From the NCBI RefSeq assembly GCF_003347595.2, contig NZ_QCZK02000047.1:1-64000 (forward strand): a stretch of DNA of 64,000 bases, read 5' to 3'. The position numbers and the translations under genes are program-made. The stretch comes from Botryobacter ruber (lineage in GTDB: Bacteria; Bacteroidota; Bacteroidia; Cytophagales; Hymenobacteraceae). Under the pieces are notes generated by a model. The model saw only the letters and a list, made by a program, of their open reading frames with translations. It was not told where the DNA came from and did not search any database. Position 1 is the first letter of the stretch. Each line of letters begins with the position of its first letter. Positions 8,831 to 18,693 of this stretch are shown in pieces.

Positions 8831-9259
8831 TCAGTAGTTCAGAAACGACTGGGCATCTTTCCGGATGTGCTCACGGGACTGGCCATCTTTTACCCCCATC
8901 GATATCTTGCGCACCAACACACCCACTATTGCTTTTTTAAAGCCGAGTTTCATGGCCATGTTAATGCAGAAATCCATCTCATGATCGTCTACAATTCCAT
9001 CGGCCAGCATCATCTCCACCAGGTCGTATATCTGGTCGAAACGCTCCGTGTCGTTCGAAGGCAGCTTGGGGTCTATCCGGGCAGTATCCTCTAAAAGGGT
9101 TTGCACATCTTCAGGTTTCATACCATGTTTGGTACCAATCGAGATGATGTATTTCATCTCCTCGTGGTCCACATGCCCATCAACCTTTGCCAGAGCTCCC
9201 AGGTTTTTAATGTGACTTTTTAACTTTTTGCTTTCGTCGCTTTCAAAAAAACCAAACAT
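8831..9259 (-). CDS. TerB-like (tellurite-resistance fold) protein
   Basis: A 142-residue all-alpha protein with the two repeated acidic TerB patterns AKVDGHVDHEEMKYI and MLADGIVDDHEMDFC, which in the family bind divalent metal. It is short and cytoplasmic. No TerC, TerD or TerE gene is nearby, so a tellurite role is not supported; stand-alone TerB-like proteins are common in Bacteroidota and mostly uncharacterised. Confidence 0.8.
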   Translation of the reverse strand: MFGFFESDESKKLKSHIKNLGALAKVDGHVDHEEMKYIISIGTKHGMKPEDVQTLLEDTARIDPKLPSNDTERFDQIYDLVEMMLADGIVDDHEMDFCINMAMKLGFKKAIVGVLVRKISMGVKDGQSREHIRKDAQSFLNY

Positions 9260-9583
9260 ATGCTAACTGTTTTTTTAGATTTTTATACTTAATTTTAACT
9301 AGTTGGATACCGGTGGTATATGCAATGGTAATATGCTTTGGGCTAATAACGTTTATAATACAAACCCTGTAACGTAAATTAGCCGGAATGGGTAGCTATC
9401 TTAACATACGATTTAGGTAATATTTAAGATATACCTTTGCGTATGTTTTTTAACAGGATGGAAAATAATGGCAGATATTTAATTCTAAGCGATTTTTTTT
9501 GCAAACTTGCGCCTGAATAAACGTGTAGGAAAATGCCTCCGGGTTTCGTGGGGCAGGTAAATAGTTAGATAAAATAGTTCTTC
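9260..9583. other. Divergent intergenic region, TerB-like / pfkA
   Basis: A 324-base gap with AT-rich blocks on both sides. It holds a likely pfkA -7 element (see separate entry) and presumably the promoter of the TerB-like gene. No ORF, RNA gene or repeat family member was seen. Confidence 0.5.
9432..9439 (+). promoter_or_regulatory. Putative -7 element for pfkA
   Basis: TACCTTTG matches TAnnTTTG. The expected TTTG upstream is replaced by TTTA at an irregular distance, so the call is tentative. It would give a 5' leader of about 140 bases. Confidence 0.35.
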
Positions 9584-10555
9584 ATGAAAAGAATAGGAGT
9601 TTTTACCTCTGGCGGTGACGCACCTGGCATGAACGCGTGTATACGTGCTGTTGTACGGGCGGCTGTCTTCAACAACCTGGAGGTTTACGGCATAAAACGG
9701 GGCTACAGCGGCATGATCAAAGGCGAAATTTTCAGGATGGAGTCTTCTTCCGTGAGCAACATTGTACAACGGGGAGGCACTATTCTCAAATCGGCCCGGA
9801 GCATGGAATTCATGACGAAGGAAGGCCGGCAGAAAGCCTACGAACAGCTGCAGGAATTTGGGATAGAAGCACTCATAGCCATAGGCGGTGAAGGAACCTT
9901 TACCGGCGCCAAGGTATTTTTCGAAGAGTTCGGCATTCCAACAGTAGGAGCACCCGGTACCATAGACAACGACCTGTATGGCACCGATTATACTATTGGC
10001 TACGACACAGCCGTAAATACCGCCCTCGATGCCATCGACAAAATCCGCGACACGGCAGACAGCCACGATCGTGTGTTTTTTATCGAAGTAATGGGCCGCG
10101 ACTCCGGTTACATTGCCATCCCCTGCGCAATAGGCGGTGGTGCCGAAACCGTGATGATACCGGGCACGGAAACAACCGTTGACAGCATCATCAAAACAAT
10201 CCGCTCGGGTTGGGAGCGGTCCAAAACCTCTTCCATCATTATTCTATCGGAAGGAGAAATTGAGGGTGGTGCTACGCAGGTGGCAGCCAGGGTAAAAGAG
10301 CAGATACCCAACATGGACGGCCGCGTTACCATCCTGGGGCACGTGCAGCGTGGCGGAGCGCCATCTGCTTTCGATCGTCTGCTTGCCAGCCAGCTGGGGA
10401 TTGCCTGTGTTGAGGGGCTGCTGGAAGGACGCCACAACGTGATGGCGGGAATCATCAACTCCAAAGTGGAATTTACGCCATTTGAGCAGGCCTCCAAAAC
10501 AAAAAAACTGCTGAGCCCGATCTATACCGAGATGGTGAAAATGCTGTCGGTGTAG
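9584..10555 (+). CDS. pfkA: ATP-dependent 6-phosphofructokinase
   Basis: A 323-residue protein of standard bacterial PfkA length. It phosphorylates fructose 6-phosphate with ATP to fructose 1,6-bisphosphate, the committed step of glycolysis, in the cytoplasm. Visible signatures are SGGDAPGMNA (ATP loop; Gly10-Gly11-Asp12), GGEGTFTGA, and PGTIDNDLYGTDYTIGYDTA with Thr126, Asp128 (expected catalytic base) and Asp130; the C-terminal GHVQRGGAPSAFDR carries sugar-phosphate-binding residues. It is a single gene with its own terminator and convergent with miaA. Confidence 0.97.
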   Translation: MKRIGVFTSGGDAPGMNACIRAVVRAAVFNNLEVYGIKRGYSGMIKGEIFRMESSSVSNIVQRGGTILKSARSMEFMTKEGRQKAYEQLQEFGIEALIAIGGEGTFTGAKVFFEEFGIPTVGAPGTIDNDLYGTDYTIGYDTAVNTALDAIDKIRDTADSHDRVFFIEVMGRDSGYIAIPCAIGGGAETVMIPGTETTVDSIIKTIRSGWERSKTSSIIILSEGEIEGGATQVAARVKEQIPNMDGRVTILGHVQRGGAPSAFDRLLASQLGIACVEGLLEGRHNVMAGIINSKVEFTPFEQASKTKKLLSPIYTEMVKMLSV

Positions 10556-10571
10556 GTGCCGTATGTATGGC

Positions 10572-10627
10572 AGCAATAGCTTGCTTTTGCCGGAGAACCG
10601 ACAACAGCAAGCTACTGCTCCTTTTTT
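10572..10627 (+). terminator. Terminator of pfkA
   Basis: A 14-bp stem with one mismatch (10572-10585 with 10606-10619) is followed by CCTTTTTT. It ends inside the last codons of the convergent miaA gene, so it may act on both strands. Confidence 0.7.
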
Positions 10628-11538
10628 AATTCTTCGTCCAGAAACGAAACAATTTCCTGCCACTGCTCCGGGTGGAACCAATGGTATTCCGGGTCTTTGT
10701 TAAACCAGGTAAGCTGCCGCTTGGCATACCGCCGGCTGTTCCGCTTGAGCAACCGGACTGCTTCTTCCCAGTCGTACTTTCCCTCCAGGTAATCAAAAAT
10801 TTCTTTGTAGCCCACTGTTTGCAGCGCATTATGTTGCCGGTACGGGTAAAGCGCTTCCGCTTCGTGCAGCAAGCCCTGCTCCAGCATCAGGTCCATCCGC
10901 AAATCGATGCGCTGGTAGAGCTCCTGCCGGTCGCGGTTTAATCCGATTTTGATGACCCGGAACGGACGCTCCTGCCGCAGGTTTTTCCGGAAAGATGAAT
11001 AAGGCTGCCCCGTAGCCAGGCATACTTCCAGCGCCCGGATTACCCGTTGCGGGTTGGCCCGGTCTACCTGCTCATAGTAAAGCGGGTCGAGTTGCTGCAA
11101 CTGTTCCAGCAACGGCGCCAGCCCCTCTTTTTCGTGCCGGACAATCAGCTGCTCCCGTACCTGCAGATCGGTTTCGGGCATGGCATCCATCCCGTTGCAC
11201 ACGGCGTTGATGTACAACCCGGAGCCACCGGTGAGGATCACCACATCCTGCCGCCTGAACAGCTGCTCCAATCGTTGCAGCACATCCTGCTCGTAGGCGC
11301 CCGCACTGTACTCCTGCGTAATGCTGTGCGAATCCACGAAATGGTGCACCACCCCCTGCTGCTCTTCCGGTGTGGGCTTGGCAGTGCCAATGGTCATTTC
11401 CCTGAAAAACTGGCGCGAGTCTGCCGAAATTATCTCGGTGTGGTAGTGTTTTGCCAGCCGCACACAAAAATCTGTTTTACCTACTGCGGTAGGCCCCGCC
11501 ACCACGACCAGATATTTGTTGCTGTTTACTTTTTCCAT
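10612..11538 (-). CDS. miaA: tRNA dimethylallyltransferase
   Basis: A 308-residue enzyme that adds the dimethylallyl group to A37 of tRNAs reading UNN codons. The P-loop is GPTAVGKTDF near residue 15, followed by ISADSRQFFREMTIGTAKP (tRNA contact and catalytic Asp), LTGGSGLYINAVCNG and YAKRQLTWFNKDPEYHWF. Length and motif order are normal. It overlaps the 3' end of the upstream glycosyltransferase gene by 13 bases, so they form a two-gene operon. Confidence 0.96.
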   Translation of the reverse strand: MEKVNSNKYLVVVAGPTAVGKTDFCVRLAKHYHTEIISADSRQFFREMTIGTAKPTPEEQQGVVHHFVDSHSITQEYSAGAYEQDVLQRLEQLFRRQDVVILTGGSGLYINAVCNGMDAMPETDLQVREQLIVRHEKEGLAPLLEQLQQLDPLYYEQVDRANPQRVIRALEVCLATGQPYSSFRKNLRQERPFRVIKIGLNRDRQELYQRIDLRMDLMLEQGLLHEAEALYPYRQHNALQTVGYKEIFDYLEGKYDWEEAVRLLKRNSRRYAKRQLTWFNKDPEYHWFHPEQWQEIVSFLDEELKKEQ

Positions 11539-12614
11539 AAGTTGTCATAAAAGCACCAGAGCTTCTGCTCTTCCTGCTGCCAGTTCAGTTCCTCCCGCGC
11601 AAGGCGGCAATTCTGCTCCAGTTCCTGGTACAAAGCCTTGTCTGCAAGCAGCAGGTTTATCTTTTCCTGCAGTTCCTTCACCTCCAGGCTGCTGACCAGC
11701 GCAACGTGGTACTGGTCGTTCAGCTGCTTATACTCCGGGAAACCGACTACCAGTTGCGGCACACAGGCATGGATGTAATCGAAGAATTTGTTTGCCAGCG
11801 AATAGTAGTAACTCAGCCCCTTGTTTTCCAGCAGCATAATCCCGATGGTGGCCTTACGGGTAATCTCCAGCAGGTCCTGCGGCAGCACTTTCCCCTTAAA
11901 CTCGACCTTGTGCGAAATACCTAAGGCCTGTGCCATGTTTAGCAGCTGCCCGAAAATATCGCCGTCGCCGCAAATAACCAGCTTTGCGTCCATTCCCGCC
12001 ATGGCCTCCAGCAAAGGTTCCAGGCCGCGACCGGCGTTTACGGCACCCTGGTACAGGATGGTACGCGGCTCTTTTACCGGAGTCTTGTAAGGCAGCAGCG
12101 GCGGCATGTTCCGGATTACTTCAAACTTCGTCTGATACTTTTCCTGAAACACAGCGGCAATAGTAGCTGTTACCGTATAGGCATGTGTAGTTCTGCGGAC
12201 GATAAAACCCTCCACTGCCGTCCAGACAGCTTTTACCAGCTTCCGGTCGGCAACTTCCACTACTTCCGGGAAATACTCGTGGGCATCGTAAATAAAGGGT
12301 TTCTGCTTTTGCCTGGAAATAAAGTAAACTGGCAGCGCCGTATCCAGGTCGATGGCGCAGTAGGCATCGAACCGTTTCCGGAGCAGGTAAAAGTACAGCC
12401 GCAGCATATACTCAAGGTAAAAGAGCTTGCCCTTGTTATAAAAACATTTGAGGCGGTGCTGCCGGTAGGGCTGGTGCTGCAACGGCAGCGAATCGGGTAA
12501 CACCCTGCCCACCAGCAGCACATCATACCCCCGCAGCGCAAGCGAGCGGCAGATGCGCTGCATGCGCTGATCATGACTAAGATCGGTTGTAACAGTAAAA
12601 ACGAGTCGTTTCAT
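11526..12614 (-). CDS. GT-B fold glycosyltransferase (GT4-like)
   Basis: A 362-residue protein with a short N-terminal strand (KRLVFTVTTDLSHDQRMQRI) and a C-terminal Rossmann half containing VNAGRGLEPLLEAM, KLVICGDGDI, VEFKGKVLPQDL and LLENKGLSYYYSLANKFFDY. The latter places a Glu-containing region at the usual nucleotide-sugar site. Such enzymes build glycolipids or surface polysaccharide; donor and acceptor are unknown. No surface-polysaccharide cluster surrounds it, only miaA downstream. Confidence 0.85.
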   Translation of the reverse strand: MKRLVFTVTTDLSHDQRMQRICRSLALRGYDVLLVGRVLPDSLPLQHQPYRQHRLKCFYNKGKLFYLEYMLRLYFYLLRKRFDAYCAIDLDTALPVYFISRQKQKPFIYDAHEYFPEVVEVADRKLVKAVWTAVEGFIVRRTTHAYTVTATIAAVFQEKYQTKFEVIRNMPPLLPYKTPVKEPRTILYQGAVNAGRGLEPLLEAMAGMDAKLVICGDGDIFGQLLNMAQALGISHKVEFKGKVLPQDLLEITRKATIGIMLLENKGLSYYYSLANKFFDYIHACVPQLVVGFPEYKQLNDQYHVALVSSLEVKELQEKINLLLADKALYQELEQNCRLAREELNWQQEEQKLWCFYDNLWKK

Positions 12615-12654
12615 GGAGTACCTGATCGCAGCAGCTGCTCCGCACGTATATAAA

Positions 12655-12662
12655 CAAAATTA
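12655..12662 (-). promoter_or_regulatory. Putative -7 element of the glycosyltransferase-miaA operon
   Basis: On the minus strand TAATTTTG matches TAnnTTTG about 40 bases before the ATG. No TTTG is found at the standard spacing, so support is partial. Confidence 0.4.
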
Positions 12663-12790
12663 ACAGGAATCATAAAAATAGCCTTACAGCTTATTTTTTG
12701 CTAATTTATCGTTTTAATTGTAAACTTCGCATAGCAGCTGCCGGAAGTATGGGTCACCAGCTGCCTTACTTAAAGTAATAAGTATCTAAC

Positions 12791-15700
12791 ATGCCAAAAA
12801 TCTCGAAAAGGACCGCATCTGATCAGCAACTGAAACAGGCAGAATCGCTGTTGCAGGTGCTGGTGCAATTAACAGATCCGGACCGGATAATACTTGTAGC
12901 ACAGCCGGCGGGACAGGTTTTGGCGGCCAGCAAGAATGCTTCGGACCTGCTGCTGCTGCTCGAAGCTACTGAAAAAGAAAAAATGCTGCAGCATATCCTG
13001 GGCTTCACGACACCTGAAGCTTTTGAGAACCTGCTCAGGTTGCTCCAGGAAAAACAGGAAATCAGTGGCGAAGTGCCTTCTTCTCACCTGCTAACCGAAG
13101 GCTCGCTGGAGTATGTCTGCCGGCTGGTTACCTACCAGGACATGCTCTTTTTATGTACCGAAATAACCGGCATTACAGGTAAGGCACTTAGCCTGGTAAC
13201 CGAAGATAACTACCACAGTGTTTTCGAAAACTGTACCGAACCGCTTTTCATCCTGGATAAAAAAGGCCGGTTTATTGATGTGAACAAGCGCGCGCTCGCC
13301 TTGCTCGACAAAAAGAAAAAAGATGTGGTAGGAAAATCGATCTTCCGCAACTTTGGCCTTAACCTGTTTGAGCGGGTGGCCCTGAAAGGACAGCTACAGA
13401 AGGTAATGAGCGGCAATCCGCAGCAGTTTGAATGGTGGCTGCAGGAAAAAGGAAAAGACAACGACCTGCTGCCGGTGGAAATCCTGCTGGAGAAAGGCCT
13501 GTTTCACGGGGATGATGTTATCCTGGGCTCTGTCAGAAACCTGTACCAGCTCATCGGGACAGAGCAGGAAATCCGTTTCCGGAACCACCAGCTTGAGTTC
13601 GTAAACGACCTGATCACCAACCTCTCCACATCCGACAGCCAGCAGGAGATTCTGGATTGTACCCTGGATAAGCTGCTGGAAAAATGTGATATAGCTGCAG
13701 GCTGCATTTACAACTACCACCCCGATTCCCAGAAAGTCACGCTGTCGTACTCCAACGGAAGTGTCGGAAACCCGGTACTGCCTGCCTCTATTTCCCTGCA
13801 AAAAAGCATTATCCCTAAACTGCTGCGGGCCGATAACCAGAAAACGGTTACCACCCTTTGCAACATGCTGGAAAAAAAGCTTAAACGCAAGCTGACCATT
13901 GTTCCGATTGTGACAGAAAAAAAGCTGATTGCCCTGATCATACTCTGGCCCAAAGGCGAAGCAAAGATGCCCCAGTCATTTCTGGCGCTTCTTAACTTTA
14001 TTGGCAGTGCTATCGGCAATTACATTGCCCGCCACGATTTAATGCAGCAGCTTACCTACTCCGAAGATAAGTATAAGCTGCTTTTCGAATCGTCTTACGA
14101 TGCGATCCTGCTCTTCAGGGATGGAGTTGTTGTAGACTGCAATGAAAAAACGACTCAGCTCTTCCGGTGCAAGCGCGAAGAACTGCTCGACCAGAGCCTG
14201 ATCCATTTTTCGCCGGAGGTACAGCCAAGCGGGGAACTCTCTACCGACAAATTAGAGCAGTCGATGCAAAAAGCGCTGGCGTCAAACGATCCTATTACCT
14301 TCGACTGGCAGAACATCCGGAGAGACGGAACCAGTTTTGAGGCGGAGATAAGCCTGAACCGGATTGTGATTGAAGGCAGGTATTATGTGCAGGCCTTTAT
14401 GCGGGATATCACACAACGGAAACTGGCACAGTCGGCACAGCGGCAGGAAGAAGTTATGCGGGAATCGATGGCGCATTTCCGGAACTTCCTGGAAAAAGTA
14501 AACCTGATCTATTACACCCTCGATACCCAGGGGACAATTGTTTACTCCAATGAGTATTTCCTGAAATACCTGGAATATGAGCACGACGAAGTAATTGGCA
14601 AAGATTTCTTTGAACTGCTCGTGCCCGAACAGGAACGTGAAAAGCGCAGAAGAGATTACTACAAGACCATCACCTCAAAACAACTAAACGCTTACTACGA
14701 GCGGGACGTGCTCACCAAATACGGCCAGGTAAAAACCATGCGCTGGAACTCGATGTTCGATTACGGGCCAAATGGCGAAATGCTGGGCATTACGAGTGTC
14801 GGCAAAGATATGACCGATAAGCGGATAGCCATGGAAGCGCTGAAAGACAACAAGATCCGCCTGCAGGACCTCTTCGACAACGCGCATGACCTGATCCAGA
14901 ACATCTCTGTCGACAACAAATTCATCTTTGTAAACAAAGCCTGGAAAGACCGCCTCGGGTATACCGACGAAGACATCGAGTCGCTCACGCTGAATGAAAT
15001 TGTGCACCCTTACTACAAGGCCAAGCTCATTTACCAGCTGCGCAATCTGTATAAAGGAGAGCAGGTTAACAAAATAGAAACCGTATTTCTGACCAAAGCC
15101 GGAAAACCGGTACACCTGATCGGCAGCATCAACTGCAGCTGGCAGGATGGCAAACCGGTTGCCACCCGCGCTATCCTGCACGACATCACCGACCGGATCA
15201 AGGCGGAGCGCCTGCAGAAGGTTTACTATAGCATCGCCAACCTTGCCATCAGCAGCAAAGACCTGAACTCGCTCTACAGTGCCATCCACCGCGAGCTGAG
15301 CAAGATTATCGAAACGCGGAACATCTATATTGCCTTGTGCGACAAAGAGTACCAGCACCTGCAGTTTGTGTACCTGGTAGATCAGTTTATCGACAAAGCA
15401 AACCGCGAACCCATGCATCGCCCGTTTTCGAACGGCATCTCGGAATACATCATCAGTACCGGCAAGCCGCTCTACGCCCAAAAGCAGGAACTCCTGCAGC
15501 TGGCCGAAGAAAACAACATCAGAATCCGGGGCGCTTTGCCCGAGGTAATGCTTTGTTCGCCGCTGGCAATCGGCGACCGTATTATTGGGGTTATTGCCCT
15601 GCAGGACTACTACAGTGCTGATGCCTACGTACATGCCGATACCGAAATTCTGCACTTTATTTCGAACCAGGTGGCCCTTGCCATCGAACGGAAACGGAAT

Positions 15701-18028
15701 GAAGAACAGATCAATAACCAGAACGCCAGGCTGAATGCCATTTTTGAAAGTGGCACGCACCACATGTGGTCCGTAAACCGCAAGTTCGAGATCACCTCCT
15801 TCAACCGCAACTTTGGTAAGCTGCTCGAAAAGCATGGCTTCAGCCAGATTAAAGCCCATAAGCAACTCAGCCCGGAACTGCTTTCCATTATGCCAAAAGA
15901 AGCCTTCAACTTCTGGCGTAAAAAGTACGAGGATGCCTTTACAGGTATTCCCCAGCATTTTGAAGTGCACCTGCAGGACCCCGAAAGCTGGAGCGAAGTT
16001 TTTCTAAACCCCATTTACCTGGAAGATGCGTCTTTTGAAGAGATTTCAGGCATTGCGCTCGATATTACAGATAAGAAAAAGTCGCAGCTTGCACTGGCAA
16101 ACAGCGAAGAAAAGTTCAGACGCATATTCGAGTCTTTCCAGGATGTGTATTACCGCTCTTCGCTCCATGGTATCGTGGAGCTGGTGAGCCCTTCCATAAC
16201 CAGCTTGCTGGGCTATAAAGAAAACGAAGTACTCGGATTCGAAAGTAAACGTTTTTTTGCAGACCCGGCCGACAGCGAAGTACTGAAGAAGCGGGTACTG
16301 GAAGAAAAGACAATCCGGGATTTTGAGGTAGAAATGATTACGAAAGATGGCGCCCAGAAAACAGTGTTACTCGACTCCCGCCTGGTGTACGACAAGCATG
16401 GCAACCCGGTCAGCTTCGAGGGGGTTGTCCGGGATGTGTCTGAGCTGAAACGCACGCAGAAAGCGCTGGTAAAGGCCAAAGAGGAAGCTGAGAACCTGCT
16501 AAAGGTAAAAACGCAGTTCCTGGCCAACATGAGCCACGAACTCCGCACGCCGATGAACGGTATTATCGGCATGATCGACCTGTTAAGCCAGATCAACACC
16601 GACCAGGAGCAGCGCGAATACATCGATACCTTACGCAAATCATCCGATGCCCTCCTCGACATCCTCAACGATATCCTGGACCTGTCCAAGATGCAGGCCG
16701 GCAAACTTGTGATCAATCAGTCGGGCATCGACCTTTACGATACAATGGGCAAAATTCACTCGTTGTTCGCGCACCGGGCCCTGCAGAAAGACCTTACGTT
16801 TACCTATCATATAGCGGAAGGAACACCACGCTATATACTGACCGACGAAACGCGTTTCCTGCAGATCCTGTCGAACCTGACCTCCAATGCGATCAAATTC
16901 ACGAATGAAGGAGAAGTAAGTGTGTGGGTAGACAGTGCGCCGCTCAACAAGGAGGAATACATGCTGCATATCAGGGTGCGCGATTCCGGCATCGGTATTT
17001 CGCCGGAGGACCAGCAACTGTTATTCACCGATTTTACCCAACTCGACAACTCCTCCACCAAAACCTTTGGCGGTACAGGACTCGGGTTGGCCATATCCAA
17101 ACAGATAACCCATTTGTTAGGCGGCGATATTGGCGTAGACTCCGAACCGGGCAAAGGAAGTACGTTCTGGTTCCGGATTAAAATCAAACTGGCTGACGTG
17201 GCAGAGGTGCAGGCGCAATTAGCAAAAGAGCAGCAAAGTCAGGAGGTGAAAGCTTTTACGGATAATCCGTATATATTACTGGTAGATGACAACCAGATAA
17301 ACCAGAAGGTAGCCGAAAAGCAGCTGGAAAGGCTGGGATGCAGAATTGATATTGCTTCGAACGGCTTTGAGGCTATAGAGCAGGCAACCACCCATACCTA
17401 TGACATCATTTTTATGGACATACAGATGCCTGAAATGGATGGTGTTACGGCCATGAAAATTATCCGGGAAAAGCTGAAAGCCAACTGCCCGCCGATTGTT
17501 GCCATGACTGCTTATTCCATGAAAGACGATGCCCTTAAGTTTATCAGCGAAGGGATGGACGATTATGTTTCAAAACCGGTGAAGGGTACCGATCTTTATT
17601 CCGTTATCAGCAGATGGGTAAACCCCGACAGGCAACAGGTTATAGCCCAGCCGGACCCTGACGGGGAAGCAACACAACCGGAGCCTGAACAAATGATAAT
17701 TGATGAACAGGTTGTAGAGCAGCTGAAACAGATAGGAGGCAATGATTTTACCCTGCAACTCTACGTGGAATTTGAAGAAGAAGCAGCCGAATTGCTGTCA
17801 GAAGCCCAAAAAGAGCTGGAAGCACAACATTACAAAAGTATTTTGAGTACATTGCATCAATTAAAAGGAACAGGTTTTACGTTAGGTATCACTCCTATGG
17901 CAGAACTTGCCAAACAACTGGAACATGATATAAAAAACGATCAGTTAGAGACTGTAACCGATAATTTTTATAAACTTGTAAAACAATACGAAACCTATAA
18001 AAAATCTTATAAAGAAATAATCTCATAA
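12791..18028 (+). CDS. Hybrid sensor histidine kinase (multi-PAS/GAF, HisKA, HATPase, REC, HPt)
   Basis: A 1745-residue cytoplasmic-type multistep phosphorelay kinase without clear membrane segments. Reading along: N-terminal PAS-like region (about 15-125), PAS (136-250), GAF-like (258-415), PAS (428-545), PAS (565-680), PAS (692-810), GAF (820-975), PAS (985-1100) and PAS (1113-1225). Then come HisKA with MSHELRTPMNG (His1249), HATPase with the N-box NAIKF and DSGIG plus GGTGLGL, a receiver with FMDIQMPEMDG (Asp1543), and an HPt domain with LHQLKGTG (His1689). All phosphorelay residues are present. Seven bases separate it from a stand-alone receiver, its likely output. The ligand of the sensors is unknown. 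Confidence 0.93.
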   Translation: MPKISKRTASDQQLKQAESLLQVLVQLTDPDRIILVAQPAGQVLAASKNASDLLLLLEATEKEKMLQHILGFTTPEAFENLLRLLQEKQEISGEVPSSHLLTEGSLEYVCRLVTYQDMLFLCTEITGITGKALSLVTEDNYHSVFENCTEPLFILDKKGRFIDVNKRALALLDKKKKDVVGKSIFRNFGLNLFERVALKGQLQKVMSGNPQQFEWWLQEKGKDNDLLPVEILLEKGLFHGDDVILGSVRNLYQLIGTEQEIRFRNHQLEFVNDLITNLSTSDSQQEILDCTLDKLLEKCDIAAGCIYNYHPDSQKVTLSYSNGSVGNPVLPASISLQKSIIPKLLRADNQKTVTTLCNMLEKKLKRKLTIVPIVTEKKLIALIILWPKGEAKMPQSFLALLNFIGSAIGNYIARHDLMQQLTYSEDKYKLLFESSYDAILLFRDGVVVDCNEKTTQLFRCKREELLDQSLIHFSPEVQPSGELSTDKLEQSMQKALASNDPITFDWQNIRRDGTSFEAEISLNRIVIEGRYYVQAFMRDITQRKLAQSAQRQEEVMRESMAHFRNFLEKVNLIYYTLDTQGTIVYSNEYFLKYLEYEHDEVIGKDFFELLVPEQEREKRRRDYYKTITSKQLNAYYERDVLTKYGQVKTMRWNSMFDYGPNGEMLGITSVGKDMTDKRIAMEALKDNKIRLQDLFDNAHDLIQNISVDNKFIFVNKAWKDRLGYTDEDIESLTLNEIVHPYYKAKLIYQLRNLYKGEQVNKIETVFLTKAGKPVHLIGSINCSWQDGKPVATRAILHDITDRIKAERLQKVYYSIANLAISSKDLNSLYSAIHRELSKIIETRNIYIALCDKEYQHLQFVYLVDQFIDKANREPMHRPFSNGISEYIISTGKPLYAQKQELLQLAEENNIRIRGALPEVMLCSPLAIGDRIIGVIALQDYYSADAYVHADTEILHFISNQVALAIERKRNEEQINNQNARLNAIFESGTHHMWSVNRKFEITSFNRNFGKLLEKHGFSQIKAHKQLSPELLSIMPKEAFNFWRKKYEDAFTGIPQHFEVHLQDPESWSEVFLNPIYLEDASFEEISGIALDITDKKKSQLALANSEEKFRRIFESFQDVYYRSSLHGIVELVSPSITSLLGYKENEVLGFESKRFFADPADSEVLKKRVLEEKTIRDFEVEMITKDGAQKTVLLDSRLVYDKHGNPVSFEGVVRDVSELKRTQKALVKAKEEAENLLKVKTQFLANMSHELRTPMNGIIGMIDLLSQINTDQEQREYIDTLRKSSDALLDILNDILDLSKMQAGKLVINQSGIDLYDTMGKIHSLFAHRALQKDLTFTYHIAEGTPRYILTDETRFLQILSNLTSNAIKFTNEGEVSVWVDSAPLNKEEYMLHIRVRDSGIGISPEDQQLLFTDFTQLDNSSTKTFGGTGLGLAISKQITHLLGGDIGVDSEPGKGSTFWFRIKIKLADVAEVQAQLAKEQQSQEVKAFTDNPYILLVDDNQINQKVAEKQLERLGCRIDIASNGFEAIEQATTHTYDIIFMDIQMPEMDGVTAMKIIREKLKANCPPIVAMTAYSMKDDALKFISEGMDDYVSKPVKGTDLYSVISRWVNPDRQQVIAQPDPDGEATQPEPEQMIIDEQVVEQLKQIGGNDFTLQLYVEFEEEAAELLSEAQKELEAQHYKSILSTLHQLKGTGFTLGITPMAELAKQLEHDIKNDQLETVTDNFYKLVKQYETYKKSYKEIIS

Positions 18029-18035
18029 CCAACGT

Positions 18036-18416
18036 ATGGCAGAAAATAAAACTATCCTGATTGCAGAAGATAGTTCTGTGATCTTGAATCTCACAAAAAA
18101 AATTCTGGAACTGCAAAATTATAAGATCCTGACAGCCAAAAATGGCGGCGAGGTGATAAAGCAGGTAGAAAACAACAAAATCGATGTTATCCTGATGGAC
18201 CTGAATATCCCCATCAAAAACGGCATGGATTGTACGCGCGAAATCCGGGCGAACGAAAACAAGGAAATCTCCAGTATTCCGATTATTGCGGTAACCGGTA
18301 ATGCCAACAATTACACCATGGAGGAATTTAAGGAGGCCGGCATAAACGATTACCTGCCTAAGCCGCTCGACTTCGACATGCTGGTACAAACCGTTAAGAA
18401 GTATACAGAAGCCTAA
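18036..18416 (+). CDS. Stand-alone response regulator receiver protein
   Basis: A 126-residue CheY-like receiver with no output domain. It has the acidic pair in IAEDSS, the phospho-acceptor Asp55 in LMDLNIP, the Thr in AVTGNANN and the Lys in YLPKPLDF. It lies seven bases after the hybrid kinase gene, whose HPt domain is the obvious phosphodonor, so it is probably the last acceptor of that relay and acts through protein contact. Confidence 0.92.
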   Translation: MAENKTILIAEDSSVILNLTKKILELQNYKILTAKNGGEVIKQVENNKIDVILMDLNIPIKNGMDCTREIRANENKEISSIPIIAVTGNANNYTMEEFKEAGINDYLPKPLDFDMLVQTVKKYTEA

Positions 18417-18421
18417 ACGGA

Positions 18422-18688
18422 ATGGAGTTAAAGTACACGCGGCCATTTCTGAACAGGCTCGAAGATATTTTTGCGGAATCTGACTTTGTGCTGCGCTACG
18501 AAAAGGGGAATTTTAATGCAGGCTATTGCCTTCTCAAGGACATGAAAGTAGCAGTTGTAAACAAATACTTCAGCCTGGAAGGTAAAATTAACTGCCTGTA
18601 CGATATTCTGCGCACCATTTCGGTAGATGAAAGCCGCCTGAGCGAAAAAACCAGGCAGCTTTATCTGGAAATTCGAAACCAGGAGTAA
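18422..18688 (+). CDS. Small conserved Bacteroidota protein, function unknown
   Basis: An 88-residue soluble protein with the pattern FVLRYEKGNFNAGYCLLKDMKVAVVNK (described in parts: YEKGNF, GYC, VVVNK-like strand), consistent with a small alpha/beta fold. I recall similar short proteins beside metallo-beta-lactamase-fold genes in Bacteroidota but know no function. It sits five bases after the receiver and five before the MBL-fold gene, inside a tight operon. Confidence 0.75.
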   Translation: MELKYTRPFLNRLEDIFAESDFVLRYEKGNFNAGYCLLKDMKVAVVNKYFSLEGKINCLYDILRTISVDESRLSEKTRQLYLEIRNQE

Positions 18689-18693
18689 CAACA

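Noticed and set aside
8831..9259. Tellurite resistance operon
   Set aside because: Only a lone TerB-like gene; no TerC, TerD or TerE homologue.
10612..12614. Polysaccharide or surface-glycan cluster
   Set aside because: Only one glycosyltransferase, beside miaA; no other glycan genes.
14684..15970. A 428-codon open frame opposite the hybrid kinase gene
   Set aside because: It is a shadow of a real, motif-complete gene; its translation has no domain and arises from the codon bias of the backbone.
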